Assembly: GCA_023614405.1 (NCBI GenBank)
Contig: CM042688.1
Coordinates: 378,373,331 to 378,437,330, forward strand
From: Avena insularis
Lineage: Eukaryota > Streptophyta > Magnoliopsida > Poales > Poaceae
Reading direction: 5' to 3'
DNA: 64,000 nucleotides
Shown: positions 49,020-59,335 of the stretch, piece after piece
Layout of the letters: the number at the start of each line of letters is the position of its first letter
Numbering within the stretch: the stretch's first letter is position 1
The notes under the pieces: model-generated
Told to the model about the DNA's origin: nothing
Database searches by the model: none
What the model saw: the letters and a program-made list of their open reading frames with translations, nothing else
Position numbers and translations under genes: made by a program

Positions 49020-49643
49020 CTAGTGTCCTTGTGCTTTCTGTTAGAATTGGTGATCATTGCTATTATGGTTTATGTGATATTGGTGCAAGTTCAAGTGCTA
49101 TTCCTTATGAGCTTTATAAAGACATTATGCATGAAATTAGTCCCTGCGAGTTTGAAGAGATTGATGTGATTATTCACCTTGCTAATAGAGAGACCATCTC
49201 TCCAATTGGTATTGTGCGGGATGTAGAAGTTCTCTGTGGTAAGATTAAATATCCTGCTGATTTTCTAGTACTTGGTTTAGCTGCTAGTAAAACTTATCCC
49301 ATCATTTTTGGTAGACCTTTCTTGAGTACTTGTGGAGCTATTATAGATTACAAAAGGGAGAAAATCTTAATTAAATTTGATGGGGAATCTTATGAGTTTA
49401 ATTTTTTTGAAATTTACTAAAGAACCTTGTGAAAATGAAACACATAATGAGGACTTTAGAGTTGAACAACTTGCTTCTATCTCTCTTGCTCCTAACAATG
49501 CTTTGCAGCAATTTATGGAGGATCATGAAAGTGAAATCTTCATGGAAGAAAGAAATGAGATTGACGAGATTATCCATCATCAACCTAAGATGCTTAAGCA
49601 CAACTTGCCTGTAGAAGACTTGGGTACCATGTTGCCGCCTTAA
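49020..49643 (+). pseudogene. pro: Protease region of element C
   Basis: A retropepsin core CDIGASSSAIP (about 49072-49104) is intact, and IIFGRPFLSTCGAIID (about 49300-49350) gives the second conserved part. The frame is lost at a T7 run near 49402 and continues one frame over (from KFTKEPCENE) to a stop at 49643. The aspartate of the active site is present, unlike in element B. The rest is a linker leading to RT. Confidence 0.85.
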
Positions 49644-50585
49644 AAGGATCCGGTCTTCGATCTAAAACCTCTCCCTGATGAACTTAAATATGCTTACATT
49701 GATGACAATAAGATTATCCTGTTATTATTAGCTCTAAACTTTTAGGAAAGGAAGAAGAAAGGTTATTGGAGGTACTGAAGAAACACGGAGGGGCTATGGG
49801 CTATACTCTGGATGATTTAAAAGGGATTTCTCCTACTATATGTCAGCATACTATCAATATAGAACCAGATGCAAAGCCAGTGGTCGAGCACCAACGGCGT
49901 TTAAATCCTAAGACGAAGGAAGTGGTAAGAAATGAGGTATTGAAACTCCTTGATGCTGGTATTATTTACCCTATTGCTGATAGTGAATGGGTTAGTCATG
50001 TTCATTGTGTCCCTAAAAAGGGGGAATTACTGTCATCCCTAATGATAATGATGAGCTTATTCCCCAGAGAATAGTAGTAGGCTATAGAATGTACATTGAT
50101 TTCAGGAAAGTTAACAAAGTTACTAAGAAAGATCATTACCCACTTCCTTTTATCGATCAAATGTTAGAAAGGTTGTCCAAAAAGACCCATTTTTGTTTTC
50201 TTGATGGATATTCCGGTTTCTCTCAAATTGCTGTTAAACAACATGATCAAGAAAAAACTACTTTTACATGCCCTTACGGAACCTATGCTTATAGACGTAT
50301 GCCTTTTGGTTTATGTAATGCTCCAGCTACTTTTCAAAGATGCATGTCTGCTATCTTTCATGGTTTTTGTAAGAAAATTGTGGAAGTGTTCATGGATGAC
50401 TTCTCCGTCTATGGAACTTCTTTTGATAATTGTCTGCACAACCTTGATAAAGTTTTGCAGAGCTGTGAAGAAACTAATCTTATTCTTAATTTAGAGAAAT
50501 GCCACTTCATGGTTAATGAAGGGATTGTCCTTGGGCATAAGTTTTCTGAAAGAGGCATAGAAGTGGATAGAGCTAAAGTATTTGT
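49644..50585 (+). pseudogene. Reverse transcriptase region of element C
   Basis: RT is readable in three frames. A one-base loss near 49710 precedes the open part at 49766-50030 (GYTLDDLKGISPTICQH, then GIIYPIADSEWVSHVHCVPK). A slip at the G-run near 50025 is followed by YRMYIDFRKVNKVT, MPFGLCNAPATFQR (about 50299) and the catalytic FMDD (about 50390-50401, the Athila-type form of YxDD). Near 50580 about 45-50 bases are missing between the end of the palm and thumb region and the connection segment. The catalytic residues are there but the enzyme cannot be made. Confidence 0.88.
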
Positions 50586-51140
50586 AGTATCCTTGGTCAT
50601 GCTGGTTTCTATAGAAGGTTTATTAAAGATTTCTCTAAAATATCAAAACCCCTCACTAATCTTCTTCAAAAAGATGTACCCTTTGGTTTTGATGATGATT
50701 GTAAGGAAGCTTTTGAAACTCTTAAGAAGGCTTTAACTACAGTTCCTATCGTTCTACCACCTGATTGGAGTTTACCCTTTGAAATAATGTGTGATGCTAG
50801 TGATTTTGCTGTAGGTGCTATCCTTGGGAAACAAATTGATAAAAAGTTAAACATTATTCATTATGCTAGTAAGACTCTTGACGCTGCTCAAAGGAATTAT
50901 GCTACTACTGAAAAAGAATTCCTAACTATCGTTTTTGCTTGTGATAAGTTTAGGCCTTATATTGTAGACTCAAAAGTCACCATTCATACTGATCATGCTG
51001 CTATTAAGTACCTCATGACAAAGAAGGATGCTAAGCTTGGGCTTACTATATGGGTGCTGCTTTTACAAGTGTTTGATCTACATATTGTAGATAGGAAAGG
51101 TGCTGAAAATCCGGTTGTTGATAATTTATCTAGGTTGGAA
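50586..51140 (+). pseudogene. RNase H region of element C
   Basis: Connection sequence ([19 protein letters not shown]) continues in a shifted frame, then [17 protein letters not shown] (about 50779) and [19 protein letters not shown] mark the RNase H fold, with TDHAAIKYL at about 50988. From 50787 the frame is open into the integrase N-terminus up to 51497. No frameshift is visible inside this domain. Confidence 0.88.
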
Positions 51141-52564
51141 AATATCTCTTTTTATCCTATGCATGTTAATGATAGTTTCCCGAATGAACAGTTGGCCACA
51201 ATAGGGATAAACTCACGAGGGAGCCCTTGGTATGCTGATTATGCTAACTTTATTGTCTCCAAGTATTTGCCTCCAACTTTCACAGCTCAGCAAAGAAGGA
51301 AATTATTTTACGATTTGAGGCATTATTTTTGGGATGACCCACATTTATATAAAGAAGGAGTGGATGGTATTATGCGAAGATGTGTTCCAGAATACGAACA
51401 AAAGGAGATATTGCGGAAATGTCATGGTAGTGCCTATGGAGGACATCATGCGGGAGATAGAACTGCGCAAAAGGTGCTACAATCAGGTTTCTACTAGCCT
51501 ACCCTTTTTAAAGATGTAAGAAAATTTGTTTTATCTTGTGATGAGTGTCAGCGTGTTGGTAATATTTGTAGACACAATGAAATGCCTATGAACTACTCTC
51601 TAGTTATTGAACCCTTTGATTGTTGGAGATTTGACTTTATGGGTCCTTTTCCTCCATCGAAAGGTTATACTCATATTCTTGTTGCCGTTGATTATGTTAC
51701 TAAGTGGGTAGAAGCCATACCTACGAAGAGTGCTGATGGGGAGACCTCTTTAACAATGCTTAAGTATGTTATCTTTCCTAGGTTCGGAGTGCCTAGGTAT
51801 CTCATGACTGATGGAGGTTCTCATTTCATTCATGGTGGCTTTAGAAAGACCCTTGCTAAATATGACGTTAATCATAGAATCGCTTCGGCTTATCACCCCC
51901 AAACTAGTGGTCAAGTAGAGTAATAAAATAGAGAAATTAAATCTATCTTGCAAAAGACTATTAATTGATCTAGAAAAAACTGGGCAAAAAAGTTGAACGA
52001 TGCTTTGTGGGCTTATAGGACTGCCTATAAAAACCCTATGGGGATGTCTCCTTATAAAATGGTTTATGGGAAAGCTTGTCACCTACCTTTAGAATTAGAA
52101 GACAAAGCTTATTGGGCAGTTAAAGAACTTAATAGAGACTATAAGCTTGCTGGTGAAAAAAGATTATTTGACTTAAGTTCTTTGGATGAATCGAGGAGTG
52201 AGGCATATGAGAATGCTAGACTCTTTAAGGAAAAAGTTAAAAGATGGAATGACAAGCGGATACTTAAGAGAGAATTCCATGTTGGTGAGAAAGTTCTATT
52301 GTATAGGTCTCGTCTCAGATTTTTTGCGGGAAAACTACTGTCAAAATGGGAAGGACCTTTCATTATTGAAGAAGTGTACCGTTCATGAGCGATAAAAATT
52401 TCCTCTTTAAAAGACAACACTATACAAGTGGTGAATGGGCAACAACTCAAGCACTATATTGCTAGGGATTATTACAATGAAGATGTTGATGCTTTTCAAG
52501 TTATAACTCCAGAAAAATTTATCAAAGACCAAATTCAGAGACCTGTAGAGTCTGTTTCCAAATA
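51141..52564 (+). pseudogene. Integrase region of element C
   Basis: The zinc-binding N-terminus ([14 protein letters not shown], later CDECQRV) is split by TAG at 51495-51497 in place of a Trp codon. The D,D,E core follows: FDFMGPFPPSKGYTH (about 51630), LMTDGGSHF (about 51800) and HPQTSGQVE (about 51895-51921). Two tandem stops at about 51922-51927 and another at about 51966 follow the last Glu. The C-terminal part is open at 51993-52388 (LNDALWAYRTAYKNPMG, GEKVLLYRSRLRFFAGKLLS), with one more stop, and ends near 52564. Confidence 0.88.
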
Positions 52565-52639
52565 GGTAACAGTTCTGGTAAGAAAAGTTCCGCGAAAAAA
52601 CTGTCCAGTTATATTTTTGCAGTTTTTAGCCAACAAGGA

Positions 52640-52835
52640 AAGCTACAAAGCGAAAGAGGGACGAAAACGGAGCCAGGGTGGCTCACACCACCCTGTGGCG
52701 CAGGCCCACCCTTGGCCGCGCCACCAGGTGGTGTGGCCACCTCGGACTCTGTCTCTGACCCATTTTCTCCTAGTACCTTCCTTTTGTTGTGAAACTTCGC
52801 AATATATAATCCCCCGGATCCCTCGAGGTTCGTAT
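52640..52835 (+). promoter_or_regulatory. LTR-like internal promoter block of element C
   Basis: Bases 52714-52741 are identical over 28 positions to 46587-46614 in the 5' LTR, just upstream of its TATA box (3 differences in the 3' LTR at 55589-55616). The sequence before it (AAGAGGGACG...CACACCACCC) also resembles the LTR. A TATA-like TATATAAT is at 52803-52810, followed by a C-run and a short leader to the ATG at 52904. That this drives the downstream ORF is inference. Confidence 0.55.
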
Positions 52836-52903
52836 ATCTTGTTCTCATCGTGTTTTCGTTTCGATCTGTTTCTGACAGGTAGAGTCCTAGATTTGGAGCC
52901 ACA

Positions 52904-53404
52904 ATGTCTTCCTATGGATCAACCAAGGAGGATTCCTCTGCGAATATCATCAACCCATACATGAGAGAGTTGAAGATTCATCCCAAGGAGTTGTTGCTTG
53001 AAGATGGAGAGGTACGGATAAAGGAGGTTCAAGGCCCTAAAGGTGAAGGAAGTCTGGAAGACAGGTTGGAAGCACTGGAGCAAGAAGTCTTTAGGTACAA
53101 GAAGATGGCGGAGCGCGAAGTGGATATCATCCATAAGGTTTGTTCTGAACTCATCCTTGAGCACCAAAAGGAGACTTCTGAGCTCAAGGATGAAGTCCTC
53201 TCACTCCGCCAAACAACCAACCAACTGCAAACACAGCTCTACGACGTTCAAAATCAAAACTGTGAGTATGAGGTTAGGTTTAAACGCAAAAGTGTTGCTG
53301 CAAGTTTCAGGATGCTGGAGACCACGATGTCCTTTGTTGATGTGGAGCCCTTACCCTGGAAGTCGGACGATGACGAGAGGATACCACCACCACCGAAGGA
53401 GTAA
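52904..53404 (+). CDS. 166-aa coiled-coil ORF in the env position of element C
   Basis: This is an intact frame between integrase and the 3' LTR, where Athila-type elements often carry an env-like or other extra gene. ATG is at 52904. The product is charged: residues 47-60 and 75-125 show spaced Leu, Glu and Lys (SLEDRLEALEQEVFRYKKMA, ETSELKDEVLSLRQTTNQLQ) fitting a coiled coil. The C-terminus is Pro-rich (DDDERIPPPPKE). It has no signal peptide, no transmembrane span, no zinc motif and so no sign of an envelope protein. It has no stop or frameshift although gag-pol of the same copy has at least nine lesions; the short length lowers the weight of that. Function is unknown. Confidence 0.65.
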   Translation: MSSYGSTKEDSSANIINPYMRELKIHPKELLLEDGEVRIKEVQGPKGEGSLEDRLEALEQEVFRYKKMAEREVDIIHKVCSELILEHQKETSELKDEVLSLRQTTNQLQTQLYDVQNQNCEYEVRFKRKSVAASFRMLETTMSFVDVEPLPWKSDDDERIPPPPKE

Positions 53405-55269
53405 TTCATCATCAGGTTTGGCATCCCCTTGGTTTGTTCCAAGCTTGGGGGAGTGTCACGGTATCACATCACTATATTCTATCTGTTTACCTTTTTAATA
53501 GAGTCATATCATGAATAGAGAAGTTATCATGTAGGATGGTTTGCATTATGGAAGTGTCCCCTCTCTCGTTACATATGTATCCCTTGGTGTGAGTAGCCGT
53601 TAGGAATATTAATGAGAAGTTCTATCATTTACTCTTTTGCATATCTTATATTAGTTTTCAATTCATGGTTATATGATTGATCTTGTCATTAGTATTGGCA
53701 TCACTTTGGGATCATTGAGTTAATTTAGTTGGTTTTGGCAAACATGGCTTGGTCAGTAGCAACACTATTTTTGAGAGTTGAATGAAAAAGATAGAAGTAC
53801 TCTTAAAAAAATATAATTTCATCGTCTTTCTTTCTTGATTTGCTCATAAGTTTAGTATTCTCTGGTTAAGATCTTTTGTGCTTCCAAGGAAGATTGCATG
53901 TTTGTTTTTATCACTTGTATGTTTGTTTGTTTCCTTCAACTCTTATACTTTCTACCTAGCCTTGCTAGCCAAAAACCTATACTGAGAGGGAATTCTTCTT
54001 GTGCATCCAATCCTTAAACCAAATCTATGCCATTTGTGTCCACCATACCTACCTATTAGCACTATTGCTACTCCAAGTAAATTCTTGCTTTTATCTACCT
54101 TCCAAATTAAACTTGTTATGTGAAAATTAGTGATTAAAGCTCTCACGAACTTGATGGCACACTTTACTTTCTTGCATTTAATAAACTTGAACCATTGTGC
54201 CCATCTATGTTGCATATATGCTTGCGCTTTGTGAGTTGTGAATTAGCAGAACCATGATGTTATGGGGAACGATTTCAACATTGCACTAGTACTTTGTACC
54301 TAGTTGATATCATGTTCATTTGTCTATAGATGTTGTCGGTGTGAAATGAAAGGGGAGCTTGTAAGTCATGGAGTTATGTATGTGTGTTAGAGAAACTCTT
54401 GGGCCACCGGTCTAATCCATGCCGTCATGGTGGAAACCTGCAGTGTAACCATAACAAGCATCTATGAAGCATTCTTCTTATAAAAAAGAGATAGAGATTG
54501 AGAAAAAGAGAAAAATAAAAAAAAGAGATGATAAAAGAGAAAAGAGAGAAAAAAAGCACCATATTCCCATGGTAAAAAAGAAGATTACTGAGATGCTCGT
54601 TGTTTGCTTGCCTTGTCATTTTGATATGGGGATTCTTCTGTATCATCGGGCAAGGGGTACCCCATTGGTGGTTCTCCATGATACACATGTGCTTACTATG
54701 ACAAGAACTTACCGGTGACTAAACTTGAGTAGCATGAGGAGCGGCCCTCGTATTCAAGGGACATGAGATTTTCAACTTACAACTTGTCAAGCATATCCTC
54801 GTATTTGATCACTTTAACCTTAATCACCCAAAGATGCCTATGATAGGGGTAATGAGAGCTGAAAACTAATAAGTACCATAATTTTTGGGAGCTCTTTATG
54901 AAACTTGAAATCCCTGCTTCCCTCTGCGAAGGGCCTTTCTTTTACTTTTTAGTTGAGTCAGTAAACCTATTCCCCTCTATCTCAACAGGTATTTTGAGTT
55001 GTTGTGTTTCATTCATTCATATGATGATTGATTCAATCATGTTTCTTATGTTCCTTGTTTTGCACATTGCTCTTATCTTGGTCATTACTACTTCGAAAGC
55101 TATCATTGACAATCAATTAAGTTATATAATAGTGAGTTGTCTTATATTATGACCTATGTATTGATGAATGTGATGCTTCTTGTCCGTATTTTTTCATCGA
55201 CTATTCTCTCCATAAACCCGAGGTCATGTTTATTGAGCTCAGTTTTGCTTGGGGACAAGCGAAGTCTAA
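53405..55269 (+). other. Non-coding 3' interior of element C
   Basis: No frame above about 90 codons. From about 54030 it follows A (5570-6950) and B (19650-20980) with clear similarity. Examples are the ATTAGTGATTAAAGCTCTCA segment at about 54125, the AAAGAGAGAAAAA purine run at about 54545 and the GATATGGGGATTCTTC segment. A CCCCTTGG/CCAAG-GGGG inverted pair at about 53425-53451 stands where A and B have their hairpins relative to GCTTGGGG. Confidence 0.65.
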
Positions 55270-55282
55270 GCTTGGGGGGAGT
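55270..55282 (+). other. Polypurine tract of element C
   Basis: GCTTGGGGGGAGT directly precedes the TGATATGTCC start of the 3' LTR. Confidence 0.75.
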
Positions 55283-56795
55283 TGATATGTCCATTTTGCA
55301 TCACTATTCTATATCATAATTCACTATTATTCATTGATATATTTCATATTAAGAGATGATACTTATGTTATTTCATCTGTTTTTGCATGGTTGATGACTT
55401 TTGGAGCATGGACCGTTGTAGTCAGGATTCTGATGGAAAAGGTGTTGGTTGGAGGCAAAATTCGCGAAGATTAGAAAATCCGGGAAAATACATGGAAAAT
55501 CCTATTTTTCCAGAAGACGAAGGAAGCTAGAAGGGGAGGCTGAGATGGGCCACAGGGGGCCCACACCACCCTTGTGTGGGCCAGCCTAGGCCACGCCACT
55601 AGGTGGTGTGGCCGCCCTCGTCCACCCCACGCTCTCCCCTCTGGCATATATTATCCTCCTGAAAACCTAAGACTCGGAGAGCGACCACACAAAGATTCCG
55701 CCCCCTCTGCAGGCAGAAAACACCGAGGGAGAAAGATCTCTTCGGCAGACAAAATTCTGCCAGGGGAATTCCTTTCCAGAAAGGGGAGATCGTCGCCACC
55801 AACACCACCATCAAGCTGGACTTCATCGGGATCATCATCATCATCACCACCACCATCATCTCCACTAGCACCCTCATCACCATCTCCATATCGCTGTAAC
55901 AATTGGGTTGAATCTTGCATAGTTCTTAGGGGAAACTTTCCCGGTGTTGATTACTCCTTGTAGTTGATGCTATTGAGTGAACCATTGAATTATCGTTTAT
56001 GTTCAAATTGTTATACATCATTATTCCATCTCTGATCATGATCCATATGATGTCTTGTGAGTAGTTCATTTTATTCTTGAGGACAAGAGAGAAGTCATGC
56101 TGTTAGTAGTGGAATTGTGTTGACAATGCTTCAATAGTTTGATATTTAAGGTGTGGTGTACTTCTTCTAGTGGTGTCATGTGAACATCGACTACATGATA
56201 CTTCACCTATATGGGCCTAGGGGAATGCATTATGTATTTGGCTACTAATCGTAGGGGTTGCCAGAGTGATAGAAACCTGAACCCCCGTTAGGAAACCATT
56301 GCACAAGGGACATCAGGGTCTTAGAGTTTAAAGCTATGGTTAGGTTTCTACCTTAATTACTTTCTTGTACTTACGGATGTTTGCAAGGGGTATAATCACA
56401 CGTATGTATTAGTCCTAGGAAGGGCGGTACATTAGCACAGGTTCACCCACACAACACTTAGCAAACTAAAGAAGATTAATCAACTATATGAAGCGAAAGC
56501 ACTTGATGATATTCCCGTGTGTCCTCGAGAACATTTGGTCATCTTAAGTAATACAACCGGCTTGTCCTTTGCTTAATAAAGGATTGGGCCACTGGCTGCA
56601 TTTATTCTTATTATCTTTTATTTACTCGTACTTTATTTACTTGCATTATCAAAAAATCCTAAAAATCCGTTTGCTAAGTATTTGTAGAGAATTCCTGATC
56701 CATACCACTAGCCAGCACCTTCTGCTCCTCGTTGGGTTCGACACTCTTACTTATCGAAAATACTGCGATACACCCCATATACTTGTGGGTCAGCA
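55283..56795 (+). repeat. 3' LTR of element C
   Basis: The LTR is 1513 bp, starts TGATATGTCC and ends GGGTCAGCA. It is slightly longer than the 5' copy, partly because a CAT/CAC trinucleotide run (about 55830-55860) is expanded. TATA-like region at about 55650. Small frames at 55574-55963 and 55599-55920 are LTR leader. Confidence 0.93.
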
Positions 56796-56800
56796 ATCCC

Positions 56801-57420
56801 TCAGACATCGCAGTGGTAATGCGGTATGTACATAATCCCCGAAACCCTTGATCTTGATGATGAGATGTGGTCAAGCTTTTATTAGCACTTGGTTAACATT
56901 GGGTTGGTGTTGTGTATAGTTCTCATCTAGTGCATTTAACCTGTTTGTATACTACAGGTCAGTTTTACACATGCAAGCTAGTTCCGGGGCTAGATCTACG
57001 ATAAACTGTAATAATAAATTCAAATTTTGTATTGATTGATCCACGACCGATGATGATTTGGGAGGCCACTCGGCATATTTTTTATTTAGATTGGTCTCAA
57101 GGGAGGAGGTCTCTTTAATTTGGGCAAGTTAGGGCAGCTGCCGCCCTACCTTGATTTTTGCCAAAATTTCAAGTATATGTATGCATCTCTAGCATCGGCA
57201 GCAGATAGAGCTCATCATGTTCGTCTGTTCTTCTGTTCATGGGTGTTCGGTATCTATACTGCTCGATAAAGAACTGCATTAATGTGATGCCTAGACCTTG
57301 GAAGTAGTACTAATATAACTGACGTTCATGCTAGCTAGAGTTAAGACTTTAATTGGTGTACTTGATAAGAAAATTGCTCAACTTTATTTTCTTAGCTGAT
57401 CTTGTATTGTACTCTATCAG
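56801..57420. other. Low-copy stretch before the B3 relic
   Basis: Continuation of the sequence broken by element C at 46278. It is AT-rich with several TAG/GTA-rich parts and no credible frame; it could be an intron if the B3 relic at 57421 had an upstream exon. The acceptor-like CTCTATCAG ends at 57420. Confidence 0.4.
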
Positions 57421-57771
57421 CTAATCAAGTACTATTTCACAATTATACCCGAAGGGTTAGACGTGCGGATCATACCCAGCTCCTTTTTGTCAACATTTGG
57501 CGGTGAGTAACTAGAGGCCATCAAGCTAAAGGTATGCAAAGCCTGCAGCTGGGATGTCGAGCTGAAGAAGCAAGATGGCAAGGTAATGCTTGACGAAGGA
57601 TGGCTAGATTTTATCAAAGCACATGACTTGAAGGTAGGATACTTTCTGGTATTCAAGAAGCTTTCCACCACTTCCTTTAACGAGATAGTATTTGATCATG
57701 ATAACTGCGAGAAGGTGATCAGATGTGCAGGTTATCACCCATCATTTGATGGACAATTTACTATATCGTAG
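57421..57771 (+). pseudogene. B3 DNA-binding domain relic (REM-like)
   Basis: The frame from 57430 reads YYFTIIPEGLDVRIIPSSFL, then a TAG/TAA-type stop after STFGGE (near 57508), then LEAIKLKVCKACSWDVELKK, then LDEGWLDFIKAHDLKVGYFL, VFDHDNCEK and stop at 57771. This is the order of the plant B3 fold: N-terminal beta strand with the IP-x-x-F motif, the W-x-V-x-L strand, the G-W-x-x-F helix, the L-x-x-G turn and the closing F-D-x-x-x-C strand, as in REM-type B3 proteins. The length of about 114 codons is right for one domain. The in-frame stop and lack of partners mark it as a relic. An acceptor-like CTATCAG stands just upstream. Confidence 0.65.
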
Positions 57772-58324
57772 GTGTATTAATGTAGTGATTGTTCGCTTCT
57801 AATTATAACTATTCTGTAAAGAGGTGCTTGAACACCTTCTATTATCATGCATCGTGTTGGAACACCGTGGTACTTGATCGCGCTAGGCTCCAATGTGGAG
57901 GTATTCACTTTACTATGTTTGCAGTAAAACTGCAAAACAAACATCTAGTGTACTACTGCTAGTATTGTACTACCTCGTGTTCCATGGTATAATCCTTTTT
58001 AGCAAACTAAAGAATCATCTTGGTAGTTTGGCCGCATACAAGAGTTAAGCCATGTTGGTGTACCTAACAATCAAGTGGGTAGTGTAGTACAACTCCTGTA
58101 TGCAGCGGAACTAACGAGATGATTGTTCTTTGTACTCTACTGCAAGTAGTAGTACGTATCGTACTAGTACAAGTGTATTACTACTAGGTAGGAGTACTAT
58201 TTTTTAGGGAAATAGAAGTTGGAAATAAACATCATATGGTCAAACATGACAGCAGTAGTAACTCTAGTCGGCGTACACGGCAGCGTGCTGGCCTAGTTGT
58301 AATGGCCCAGGTTGTGACATGGTT
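57772..58324. other. Stretch without a recognisable gene
   Basis: Rich in TAGTAC/GTACTA-type short motifs (57950-58200). No frame over 60 codons and no repeat family recognised. Confidence 0.5.
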
Positions 58325-59335
58325 AATTTAGCGCACGGCAGCGTGCCAGCCTATCTATAAAATGCGCCATGAGTTCAGATGGTTAATTTAGTGCACTACA
58401 GCATGCCAGCCAAGCTAATCGACGTCATGGATGCAGCTCCAGAGCCATCCCATCTTCCCCATCTTGGCTGTTTTTATCCCCACTCGCCAACGCCGCCTGG
58501 CCCCGCATTTGGGGTCGTCTCCAGTGCGTGCTTTGCACATTTTCCTCGCCATCTCACTCCCTGCATCGGATCTTGCAGGTCATGCCACCCCTCTCCAAAA
58601 GTCCCTCGATAGTCATACTCTGGTCCGACCTCTTCCCCCAATCCATCACGATGTCGTAATCGACGCACAACCCACTACACGATCTAGGTCGGCGACGAAG
58701 TTTTCAACGAAATATCAATGCATCTGGACACTACCAGCACCGCTCGGCTAGCTGCATGCTCCAAGGAGCTGTAGCACCAAGTCGTAGGTGGAAAAGGTAG
58801 CAGATGCCCCAACGACCACTACGGGACATTCGTCCCCTACAAGGACATCTACGACCACATAATCTGGTGCTTTCACGGCCAACAGGTCTGCATGGAGCCT
58901 GGATGTGATTTCATCACCTCATCGGTAGAGTTAACTCCTATGGTAGAGCTTGTCCGCCACCTCATAGTTTCCCACTCGAGGACTGTGCCCATGATGCCCT
59001 ATAACCACAAACACTGGGAGTCGTCTAAGCCGGTTCCCACAAGAGGCTCGCGGAGAGCAGATATCATCGGCATCGGGAAAGAGGGCACTGTGTTCGTCGC
59101 CCAAATTGATGGCCACTCCACGGACATCGTCATATCCCCCAGGTTCATTAGGTAAGGGACTGCAAATTGTCGTGCTACAAGGTGAAGCTTTGGTTGCTGT
59201 CTATGTGGCATGAGCTCCATGCGGTCGAAATGGTGGTGACATCTGAGCTGACGAGCAGGCCATCATCGACCGAAGTCACCCTTGAAGGGCTCAGGTCGTA
59301 CCTGTTGTAACCATAGTGTTACCTAGAAGTTTATA
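58325..59335 (+). pseudogene. Second host pseudogene, possibly F-box-like
   Basis: A TATA-like TCTATAAAATG (about 58353) precedes ATGs at 58379 and 58429. From about 58692 one frame reads VGDEVFNEISMHLDTTSTAR then LAACSKEL, stop, HQVVGGKGSRCPNDHYGTF, VPYKDIYDHIIWCFHG and on to a stop at 59155. The first part resembles an F-box helix pattern, and the rest matches no family I know. The part 58430-58690 is Pro- and His-rich in another frame, so at least one frameshift and two stops break the gene. A duplicated segment (GGTTAATTTAG(C/T)GCAC, 58321 and 58381) lies in the leader. Confidence 0.4.

Larger units (their letters stand above)
46279..56795 (+). mobile_element. Element C: Athila-type gypsy retrotransposon, coding but damaged
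   Basis: The element is 10.5 kb with LTRs of 1502 and 1513 bp and a perfect duplication ATCCC at 46274-46278 and 56796-56800. Order: 5' LTR, primer site, gag, protease, RT, RNase H, integrase, one further ORF, non-coding 3' interior, purine tract, 3' LTR. Protease-RT-RNaseH-integrase is the Ty3/gypsy order, and a further ORF between pol and the 3' LTR is an Athila-type feature. Several frameshifts, stops and one deletion make gag-pol inactive. LTRs are roughly 93-94% identical over 300 bases by eye. The 3' interior is shared with A and B. Confidence 0.93.

Noticed and set aside
52904..53404. Extra ORF of element C considered as an env gene
   Set aside because: No signal peptide, transmembrane span or cleavage site; the composition is that of a soluble coiled-coil protein.
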